From positions 1 to 5,470 of the forward strand of contig DASROJ010000329.1 of the NCBI GenBank assembly GCA_035646975.1: a DNA stretch of 5,470 nucleotides, in the 5' to 3' direction. Below are positions 1 to 5,470 of this stretch, one piece after another. Source of the DNA: DASROJ01 sp035646975. GTDB lineage: Bacteria > Acidobacteriota > Polarisedimenticolia > JACPZX01 > DASXTC01. Below the pieces are notes generated by a model, which saw nothing but the letters and a program-made list of their open reading frames with translations, ran no database searches and was not told the DNA's origin. A program made the position numbers and the translations under genes. Numbering within the stretch: the first letter of the stretch is position 1; each line of letters starts with the position of its first letter.

Positions 1-46
1 GCCTGTCAATGCGGCGATCGCGTTAAGTATTTGAAAAACCGGAGGG

Positions 47-75
47 TTGATCGTCTCCTGGGGGTGCATTATTAT
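47..75 (+). promoter_or_regulatory. Predicted sigma70-like promoter for a leaderless transcript
   Basis: A TTGATC element at 47-52 (4 of 6 matches to TTGACA) is followed after exactly 17 bp by TATTAT at 70-75 (5 of 6 matches to TATAAT). Initiation about seven bases past the -10 box would fall at 82-84, so the mRNA would begin at or one base before the ATG at 84. No Shine-Dalgarno sequence lies at a useful distance before that ATG; the GGAGGG at 41-46 is too far upstream. This is a pattern match in a short stretch, and the -35 match is only moderate. Confidence 0.5.
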
Positions 76-83
76 CGCCCGCA

Positions 84-2684
84 ATGCCCGCCAGAGCGGC
101 CATCTTCATCCTCTTTTTCATCTCAGGCGCCGTGGCCCTCGTCTACGAGGTGCTCTGGCTCCGGATGCTGATCCTCATCTTCGGCTCGACCCAGTTCGCG
201 GTGAGCACCATCCTCACGGCCTTCATGAGCGGCCTCGCCCTCGGGTCATTCCTGTTCGGAAGGTTCGCGGATCGCCACAGGAACCCGGTGGCTCTTTACG
301 GCCAGCTCGAAATCGGCATCGGGATCTACGCGCTGGCGGTGCCGTTTCTCTTCGATGCGCTGGTGCCCGTCTACAAGACCATCTGGGTGTCGTTCACGCC
401 CGACTTTTTCGTCTTCAGCCTGCTGCGGTTCGCGTTCGTGCTGCTGGTGCTGATCGTCCCCACCACCCTGATGGGAGGCACGCTGCCCGTGCTCGCCAGG
501 TTCGTCGCGACGCGCGAAGAGTCGATCGGGATGTCGGTGGGCACGCTCTACGCCGTGAACACCTTCGGCGCCGTGATCGGCACGGCCATGACCGGATTTC
601 TGCTCATCCCCGGCTGGGGGACGAAGAACACGGTCCTGTTTGCCGCCGCGCTCAACCTACTCATCGGCGTGGCGGCGATCTGGCTCGGCAGGCCCTCCGC
701 CCGGGGCGACACGCCGGGATCGATGGCGGCGCGCGCGGCCCGGCCCGAACCGGAGCACCCGGTGCCGATGCCCGGTGACGCGCGTCTGCTGCTGTGGGTG
801 CTGGCGGGCTCCGGCTTCGTGGCGATGATGTACGAGATCGCATGGACGCGCGTGCTGGCGCTGATCATCGGAAGCAGTGTCTACGCCTTCACCATCATGC
901 TCACGACATTCCTGGTCGGGCTGGCCGGCGGCGCGGCCATCGTGGCGCGCCTCGCCGATCGGCTGAGGGGGCGTTTCGCGGTCGAGGGGCTCATCGCGCT
1001 GCTGACAGGCACGGCGCTGGCGGCGTTCTGCACGTTGTTGCTGTTCTCGGAGCTGCCCTACCAGTTCGCCCGCATCTATCACGACGTGCGGGGCAGCAAC
1101 GTCTCGATCTTCGCGCTGAAGTTCGGCATGGCGTTCGCCGTCATGTTGCCACCCACGCTGCTGCTGGGCGGGATCTTCCCCCTGGTGATCAAGTACTGCG
1201 CGCCCCGCCTCTCGCGCCTCGGGAGGTCCGTCGGCGTGGTCTATTCCTCCAATACCCTGGGCACGATCTTCGGATCGTTCATCAGCGGGTTTTTCCTGAT
1301 CCCGACACTGGGTATTCAGAACAGCCTGTTGCTGGCAATCGTCGGCGATCTCGCGCTGGCGGCGATCCTCGTCGTGGGCGCCACCGGCGCGCTGCGGGAG
1401 ATGACCGGGTGGTCGACGGGCCGCCGCATCGCGGGGGGCGTGTCGATCGCGCTGATGGGCGCCGGTCTCGTCTTGTTCGCGCCGCCATGGAACACGCTGG
1501 TCATGAACAGCGGCGTCTACCAGTACGCCGATGACATGGAAGAGAAGGACCTGACGCGCGAGGGGTTCTATCAATTCATGGCCGGCGACGTGGAGCAGCA
1601 GTACTACAAGGACGGCATGACCACGTCGGTGCTGGTGATGAAAGAGAAGAGCACGGGGGTGATCCTGCTGGCGGTGAACGGCAAGATCGACGCGTCGTCG
1701 GCCGGGGATCTGCCCACGCAGCTGCTCTCGGGGCACCTGCCGCTGCTTCTTGCGAAGGATCCGAAGGACGCCCTGGTCATCGGATACGCCAGCGGCATCA
1801 CCGTCGGGGCGGCGACCTGCTATCCGCTGGATTCGATCACGGCGGTGGAAATCGAGCCCGCGATCATCGAAGCCTCGCGGTTCTTCGATCCCTACAACCA
1901 TCGGCCGCTGGACGATCCCCGCGTGCAGGTCATCCGGAACGACGGACGAAACTTTCTGCTGGTGAACGACAAGGCCTACGACGTCATCATCTCGGAGCCC
2001 TCGAATCCCTGGATGACCGTGGCCTCGAACCTTTTCACGCGGGAGTTCTTCGAGATCGGCCGCCGGCGTCTCAAGCCAGGCGGCGTCTTCGCGCAGTGGC
2101 TGCAGCTCTACGGGATGTCGCCGCCCGACCTGAAATCACTGGCGGCGACTTTCCATTCGGTGTTCCCCCACGTGCTGATCTTCAACACCATCACGGATGC
2201 GGATCTCATCCTCGTGGGCTCGGATCAGCCGCTCGAATTCGATCTGGACGATCTGGGCGCCCGGATGCGGGAGCTGTCAGTGACCACGGACCTCCGACGC
2301 GTCAACGTCGTCACCCCGCAGGATCTGATGTCGTACTTTGTCTTCGGCAGCCGGGAGATGAGCCTGTTCGCCGGCAACGCGCCGCTCAACACGGACGACA
2401 ACGCTCTCATCGAGTTCCACGCGCCCAAGAGCCTTCATTACGAGACACGTGGGGCCAACACGCTCGAGGTCGAGCGTGTCACGGTGGATCCCGGCGGTTA
2501 CGTCGCCAATCTCGGCGACTCCGAGTCGCGCCGGATGTACTATGTCGGACTGGCGCAGGCCTTCCGCAGGCGCGGCATGTTCAACCGCGCCCGCGCGACC
2601 CTGGCGGCGGTGCCGGGTCTGGCCGAAACCGATGAAGGCAGGATCCTCCTGCGGCAAATTGACAACAAACAGAGGGGTGGGTAG
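84..2684 (+). CDS. Membrane-fused spermidine synthase-like protein (MFS-type domain plus aminopropyltransferase-fold domain)
   Basis: The 866-residue protein matches the fused MFS/spermidine synthase family, whose physiological reaction is not established. Residues 5-202 and 234-435 are two homologous six-helix units joined by an Arg/Pro/Ala-rich linker (about 203-232). Both carry Y-E-x-x-W-x-R in their first helix (Y21-R27, Y250-R256) and an ADR loop after the second (62-64, 291-293). Residues 449-466 look like a 13th helix. A spermidine synthase-like Rossmann domain covers about 505-780: G567-G575 loop, E589 of V-E-I-E, D620-G621, and E638-P-S-N-P-W643 where true synthases have an Asp-containing motif. 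Residues 815-858 resemble one TPR-like helical pair. ATG 84 is the only usable start: an in-frame stop lies at 48-50 and no ATG, GTG or TTG intervenes. Loop charges suggest that the enzyme-like domain is extracytoplasmic. Family assignment is firm; substrate and transport activity are unknown. Confidence 0.9.
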   Translation: MPARAAIFILFFISGAVALVYEVLWLRMLILIFGSTQFAVSTILTAFMSGLALGSFLFGRFADRHRNPVALYGQLEIGIGIYALAVPFLFDALVPVYKTIWVSFTPDFFVFSLLRFAFVLLVLIVPTTLMGGTLPVLARFVATREESIGMSVGTLYAVNTFGAVIGTAMTGFLLIPGWGTKNTVLFAAALNLLIGVAAIWLGRPSARGDTPGSMAARAARPEPEHPVPMPGDARLLLWVLAGSGFVAMMYEIAWTRVLALIIGSSVYAFTIMLTTFLVGLAGGAAIVARLADRLRGRFAVEGLIALLTGTALAAFCTLLLFSELPYQFARIYHDVRGSNVSIFALKFGMAFAVMLPPTLLLGGIFPLVIKYCAPRLSRLGRSVGVVYSSNTLGTIFGSFISGFFLIPTLGIQNSLLLAIVGDLALAAILVVGATGALREMTGWSTGRRIAGGVSIALMGAGLVLFAPPWNTLVMNSGVYQYADDMEEKDLTREGFYQFMAGDVEQQYYKDGMTTSVLVMKEKSTGVILLAVNGKIDASSAGDLPTQLLSGHLPLLLAKDPKDALVIGYASGITVGAATCYPLDSITAVEIEPAIIEASRFFDPYNHRPLDDPRVQVIRNDGRNFLLVNDKAYDVIISEPSNPWMTVASNLFTREFFEIGRRRLKPGGVFAQWLQLYGMSPPDLKSLAATFHSVFPHVLIFNTITDADLILVGSDQPLEFDLDDLGARMRELSVTTDLRRVNVVTPQDLMSYFVFGSREMSLFAGNAPLNTDDNALIEFHAPKSLHYETRGANTLEVERVTVDPGGYVANLGDSESRRMYYVGLAQAFRRRGMFNRARATLAAVPGLAETDEGRILLRQIDNKQRGG

Positions 2685-2699
2685 CCTCCCGAACTCCAT

Positions 2700-3632
2700 A
2701 TGACACTTCACGCCCACGACAATCATGCCTTCGGTCACGACGGAACCCTTCATGCCGTCAGGATGGGAGATCCGCGAGCCCGCCCGCTCATCTTCCTGCA
2801 CGGCATCACCGGGTCGCGCCGCTACTGGGAGAAGCGTGTCGCCCAGCTCGCGCGCAGGTACCGGATCATCATTCCCGATCTGCTGGGATTCGGGCTCTCA
2901 CCAAAGCCGCCGGTCGACTACACGATCCCGCGGTTCCGGGCGAGCCTGAGGGCTTTTCTCGAAAAGGAAGGCATCGCAGGACGCAAGCACGTGCTGGTCG
3001 GCCATTCACTAGGGGCGCTGATCTCCATCGATTACGCCATCGAGCACAGCGAGGATGTCGAAGCGCTGGTGCTGATCAACCTGCCGAGGTTTCAATCCGC
3101 CGAGGAGGCCCATCGTCTCTTCTGGCTCGGCTCGCCCTCGTACCGGAAGCTGCTCAACGAGAGCTCCCTCTCCGAGAACATCTCTCAGATCCGGCGCTCG
3201 GGCGTGGACCTCTTCATCAAGTACATGGTGAGATTCCCCTGGGGAGTGCTGGCCGACTGCCGCAAGTTCACGATGCGTTCGTTGACCTCGACGCTCGAGC
3301 ACTGCCTGCTCAATTACAGGGTGGACGAGTCCCTGACGAAGCTCGCCTCACGGCCGGTCCTCCTGATCCACGGCGTTCGTGATGGCGTGGCGCCCTACAG
3401 CAACATCGAGGATCTGCCGAAGATCTACCCGTTCATGCGCGTGGAAGCCATTCCGTCCTCGGGCCACCATGTGTTCCTCACGCACACACGTCGTTGTCTG
3501 CGCACCATAGAAGACTTTCTTGAGAAATCGGTCAGCAAGGCCGGCCCGGCCGGGCATGACGGCAGAAACGACATGAGCCTGCCCGGCGGCCAGGTCGAAC
3601 CGACCATCGACAACGCAGAAGGGAGCCGCTGA
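2700..3632 (+). CDS. Alpha/beta hydrolase fold protein
   Basis: The 310-residue predicted soluble protein has the canonical alpha/beta hydrolase order. An oxyanion-loop HG (H34-G35) follows the first core strand, P59-D60 ends the next strand, and the nucleophile elbow is G101-H-S103-L-G105. A helical cap spans about 130-205, the probable acid is D228 in HGVRDG, and the probable histidine is H256 in GHH. The triad S103-D228-H256 is therefore complete. The family includes esterases, lipases, C-C bond hydrolases and haloperoxidases, and the sequence does not tell them apart. There is no signal peptide. The last 30 or so residues (Gly/Pro/Asp-rich) look like a disordered tail beyond the fold. ATG 2700 is the first start after the upstream stop and includes the expected first strand; M22 (2763) is a weaker alternative. 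No clear ribosome site precedes 2700, so reinitiation after gene 1, 15 nt upstream, is plausible. Confidence 0.9.
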   Translation: MTLHAHDNHAFGHDGTLHAVRMGDPRARPLIFLHGITGSRRYWEKRVAQLARRYRIIIPDLLGFGLSPKPPVDYTIPRFRASLRAFLEKEGIAGRKHVLVGHSLGALISIDYAIEHSEDVEALVLINLPRFQSAEEAHRLFWLGSPSYRKLLNESSLSENISQIRRSGVDLFIKYMVRFPWGVLADCRKFTMRSLTSTLEHCLLNYRVDESLTKLASRPVLLIHGVRDGVAPYSNIEDLPKIYPFMRVEAIPSSGHHVFLTHTRRCLRTIEDFLEKSVSKAGPAGHDGRNDMSLPGGQVEPTIDNAEGSR

Positions 3633-3634
3633 TG
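3619..3634 (+). promoter_or_regulatory. Ribosome binding site and TGATG stop-start overlap for the dehydrogenase gene
   Basis: AAGGGAG at 3619-3625 lies 6 nt before ATG 3632, inside the last codons of the hydrolase gene. The hydrolase stop TGA (3630-3632) shares its A with that ATG. This supports the start at 3632 over the in-frame M6 and M8 codons, and it implies translational coupling of the two genes. Confidence 0.75.
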
Positions 3635-4876
3635 TCGCGCGCGCGGATGAGCATGTACGAGACGGCCAACTTTTATTTCGACAAGGCCGCGGACTTCATG
3701 GGTCTCGATCGCGAGATGCGGATACTGCTGAAGATCCCGCACCGTGAGATACGGGTCGAGATCCCGATCAGGATGGATGACGGACACCTGGAGTCGTTCG
3801 TGGGATATCGCGTGCAGCACAATGGCGTGCGCGGCCCGCAGAAAGGTGGCATCCGCTACCACCCGGAGGTCGATCTCAACGAGGTGCGCGCGCTGGCCGA
3901 GCTGATGACCTGGAAGACCGCGCTGGTGAACATCCCGTTTGGGGGCGCCAAGGGAGGAGTGACCTGCGACCCGGCCAGGATGTCGAAGTGGGAGCTCGAG
4001 CGGCTCACACGCCGGTTCACCTCGAAGATCGCGCTCATCCTCGGGCCGTACCGCGACATCCCCGCTCCCGACATGAACACGAACGCCCAGGTCATGGCCT
4101 GGATGATGGACGAATACGGCCGCAAGCACGGCCACACCCCCGCGGTGGTGACCGGCAAGCCGGTCGAACTGGGCGGATCGAAGGGGCGCGAGGCGGCCAC
4201 CGGCCGTGGCGTGGCGATGGTCGTCGCCGAGGCGGCCCCCGAGCACGGCATCACGCTGCGGGACGCGCGCGTGGTCATCCAGGGCTTCGGCAACGTGGGC
4301 AGCTACGCCGCGCGGTTTCTCCACGAGATGGGCTGCCGGGTCATCGCGCTTTCGGATCAATTCAGCGGAGTGCTGAACCGGGACGGCATCGACATCGCCG
4401 AAGCGATGGCCCATGTCAAGGAGAAGAAACGCCTCGAAGGGCTGCCGGGCACCTCGCCGATATCCAACGACGACCTGCTGCTGCTGGAGTGCGACGTGCT
4501 GGTGCCGGCAGCCATCGGGGGCGTCATCAGCTCGAGCAATGTCGAAGGGCTCAAGTGCCGGATGATCGCCGAAGCGGCCAACGCGCCCACTTCGGCCCGG
4601 GCGGACGAGATCCTCGAGAAAAAGGGCATCCCGGTGATCCCCGACATCCTTGCCAACGCCGCCGGCGTCACGGTCTCGTACTTCGAGTGGACCCAGAACC
4701 TCACCCAGTTCTTCTGGGAGGAGGACAAGGTCAACGAAGAGCTGCAGAAGATCATGACCAGGGCCTACCGTGAAGTGGCGGCGCTGTCGATGTCGCGCAA
4801 GATCCCGATGCGGCAGTCGGCCTACGTCGTCGCGGTGGATCGCGTCGCCGCCGCCACGCGGTTGCGGGGCATTTAG
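3632..4876 (+). CDS. gdhA: Glutamate dehydrogenase (Glu/Leu/Phe/Val dehydrogenase family)
   Basis: The 414-residue protein has the usual length of the hexameric cytoplasmic class that interconverts glutamate and 2-oxoglutarate plus ammonia. The N-terminal substrate domain has K71 (GPQKGG), K95 (TWK) and K107 in GGAKGG, matching the three active-site lysines of clostridial GDH, and D147 in PAPDMNT, matching the catalytic aspartate. The signature G175-K-P-x-x-L-G-G-S-x-G-R and T190-G-R-G leads into the Rossmann domain with G218-F-G-N-V-G223. D242 after the second strand favours NAD over NADP, but does not prove it. S349 in VTVSYFEW matches the substrate-binding serine of glutamate enzymes, which makes leucine or phenylalanine dehydrogenase less likely. 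All key residues are present, so the enzyme should be active. A role in glutamate catabolism or ammonia assimilation cannot be decided from the window. The start is supported by AAGGGAG 6 nt upstream. Confidence 0.95.
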   Translation: MSRARMSMYETANFYFDKAADFMGLDREMRILLKIPHREIRVEIPIRMDDGHLESFVGYRVQHNGVRGPQKGGIRYHPEVDLNEVRALAELMTWKTALVNIPFGGAKGGVTCDPARMSKWELERLTRRFTSKIALILGPYRDIPAPDMNTNAQVMAWMMDEYGRKHGHTPAVVTGKPVELGGSKGREAATGRGVAMVVAEAAPEHGITLRDARVVIQGFGNVGSYAARFLHEMGCRVIALSDQFSGVLNRDGIDIAEAMAHVKEKKRLEGLPGTSPISNDDLLLLECDVLVPAAIGGVISSSNVEGLKCRMIAEAANAPTSARADEILEKKGIPVIPDILANAAGVTVSYFEWTQNLTQFFWEEDKVNEELQKIMTRAYREVAALSMSRKIPMRQSAYVVAVDRVAAATRLRGI

Positions 4877-4890
4877 CAGACCGTCCATCG

Positions 4891-4907
4891 GCAGGAGCCC
4901 TGCGGTG
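4891..4907 (+). promoter_or_regulatory. Ribosome binding site inside a small hairpin before the CPBP gene
   Basis: AGGAG at 4893-4897 stands 7 nt before GTG 4905, ideal spacing that selects this GTG as the start. The same bases lie in a perfect inverted repeat: GCAGG (4891-4895), loop AGC, CCTGC (4899-4903). Folding would occupy most of the ribosome binding site. The stem is only five base pairs, so a regulatory effect is uncertain. Confidence 0.55.
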
Positions 4908-5470
4908 AGCGTCTGGTCGTGGGCGTATGTTGTCGTGCTTGCGCTCCTGGTGCCGACCATGTCGGCCCGCAGCCTGCGGTCGGGTGCCGGCATGAACCTG
5001 CCGCGCAGATCGCTTTATGGCAGCATCTGCGCGAGTCTCTGGGTGCTGGCCGCGCTGGGATTCCTCGTCGTCAAGCTGGACGGTCAGACACTCGCCGATG
5101 TCTTTGTCACCGCGAAGCCGTTCGACGGGTCCCTGTCCACCTTCCTTGTCTGGACCCTCCTGCTGGCGGCGGCGGGGCTGCTTCTCTTCGCGCTGAGCCA
5201 TCGGCTGCGCCCGTGGCTGGGCATGCCCGCCGAAGAAGAGGCGCTGCAGCGGCTCAGACCCACCGACCCTGTCGAGATCGCCTGGATCCTGCTCATCGTC
5301 TCGCCCACCGCCGGGGTGTGCGAGGAGTTCCTCTACCGGGGCTTCCTCGTGTCGCGTATCGCCCTGCTGGTGGGGTCGCGGGGGCTGGCCGCGGTTCTGG
5401 CGGCCGGCGTGTTCGGCGCGGCGCATTCGTACCAGGGGAGGCTCGGCGCGGCGCGCGCGGGAATCATCGC
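4905..5470 (+). CDS. CPBP-family intramembrane glutamic protease, 3' end beyond the window
   Basis: The frame from GTG 4905 stays open for 188 codons to the window end. Hydrophobic segments at about residues 4-19, 38-56, 77-97, 126-138 and 152-171 mark a polytopic membrane protein. Two CPBP (Abi/Rce1-type) motifs are clear: E140-E-F-L-Y-R145-G, the EExxxR catalytic motif, and F170-G-A-A-H174, the FxxxH motif, followed by SYQG, as is common in bacterial members. The remaining C-terminal helices and the third motif lie past 5470. Members cleave substrates within or near the membrane; bacterial ones act in bacteriocin immunity, peptide maturation or unknown processes, and the substrate here cannot be named. 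The gene follows the dehydrogenase by 28 nt without a visible terminator. The GTG start has AGGAG at ideal spacing and puts the first helix at the N terminus. Confidence 0.88.
   Translation, partial: MSVWSWAYVVVLALLVPTMSARSLRSGAGMNLPRRSLYGSICASLWVLAALGFLVVKLDGQTLADVFVTAKPFDGSLSTFLVWTLLLAAAGLLLFALSHRLRPWLGMPAEEEALQRLRPTDPVEIAWILLIVSPTAGVCEEFLYRGFLVSRIALLVGSRGLAAVLAAGVFGAAHSYQGRLGAARAGII

Noticed and set aside
1..34. Possible tail of an upstream gene (stops at 24-26 and 32-34 in two frames).
   Set aside because: At most ten codons are visible in either frame and nothing is recognisable, so an upstream gene end cannot be supported.
47..778. An open frame from TTG 47 overlapping the start of gene 1, and + strand frames at 794-1534, 2096-2635 and 3988-4773.
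   Set aside because: These are out-of-frame readings of strong family-matched genes. Their translations are Arg/Gly/Ala-rich and without motifs, and the TTG directly abuts the GGAGGG with no spacer.
84..2684. Annotation of gene 1 as speE (spermidine synthase).
   Set aside because: The active-site loop and amine-site acidic residues differ from true spermidine synthases, and more than half of the protein is a transporter-like membrane domain.
3544..3555. A perfect 12-bp palindrome, GCCCGGCCGGGC, near the end of the hydrolase gene.
   Set aside because: It lies in coding sequence for a Gly/Pro/Ala-rich tail, is made only of G and C, has no T run, and does not recur. Chance in high-GC DNA is the simpler explanation.
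4877..4904. Possible intrinsic terminator between the dehydrogenase and protease genes.
   Set aside because: The only stem is five base pairs with no following T tract, and it overlaps a well-placed ribosome site, so it does not look like a terminator.
3425..4993. A 522-codon open frame on the - strand opposite the dehydrogenase gene, and a 414-codon one at 657-1901 opposite gene 1.
   Set aside because: Both are rich in Arg, His, Asp and Gln, as expected for the complement of GC-biased codons. They show no recognisable domain and lie opposite clearly coding genes.
1..5470. CRISPR array, tRNA or rRNA genes, insertion sequences or attachment repeats.
   Set aside because: No regularly spaced direct repeats, RNA gene signatures, transposase motifs or flanking inverted repeats were seen. 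Nearly all of the window is accounted for by four coding regions.

Overview
The window is a high-GC bacterial segment. Four genes lie head to tail on the + strand, with almost no space between them, and no gene is supported on the - strand. Codons end mostly in G or C. Nothing here fixes the taxon. The gene content (a membrane-fused spermidine synthase homologue, a dehydrogenase close to bacterial and archaeal glutamate dehydrogenases, and a CPBP protease) fits a high-GC environmental lineage such as Acidobacteriota or Myxococcota, but that is a guess.

Layout. Positions 1-83 hold no complete gene. They contain a good sigma70-like promoter (TTGATC, 17 bp, TATTAT) placed so that transcription should begin almost exactly on the first start codon. 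Gene 1 (84-2684) encodes an 866-residue membrane protein: two homologous six-helix halves arranged as in MFS carriers, a probable 13th helix, then a spermidine synthase-like Rossmann domain and a short helical tail. Gene 2 (2700-3632) is an alpha/beta hydrolase with an intact Ser-Asp-His triad. Gene 3 (3632-4876) is a glutamate dehydrogenase-family enzyme whose ATG overlaps the stop of gene 2. Gene 4 (from 4905, cut by the window end) is a CPBP-family intramembrane protease. Gaps are 15 nt, a 1-nt overlap and 28 nt, and no terminator is visible between genes, so the four are probably one transcript.

How they may work together. Only glutamate dehydrogenase has a confidently known reaction. The first protein is not a normal spermidine synthase: the nucleotide-binding loop and the polyamine-site acidic residues are changed, and the positive-inside pattern of its loops suggests that the catalytic-fold domain faces outside the cytoplasm. 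A conserved Tyr-Glu-x-x-Trp-x-Arg motif occurs in the first helix of both membrane halves. The most interesting possibility is a membrane system that couples a transporter-like module to an unusual aminopropyltransferase-like domain and is co-expressed with a hydrolase, an amino-acid dehydrogenase and a membrane protease. A shared pathway is inference from gene order alone.
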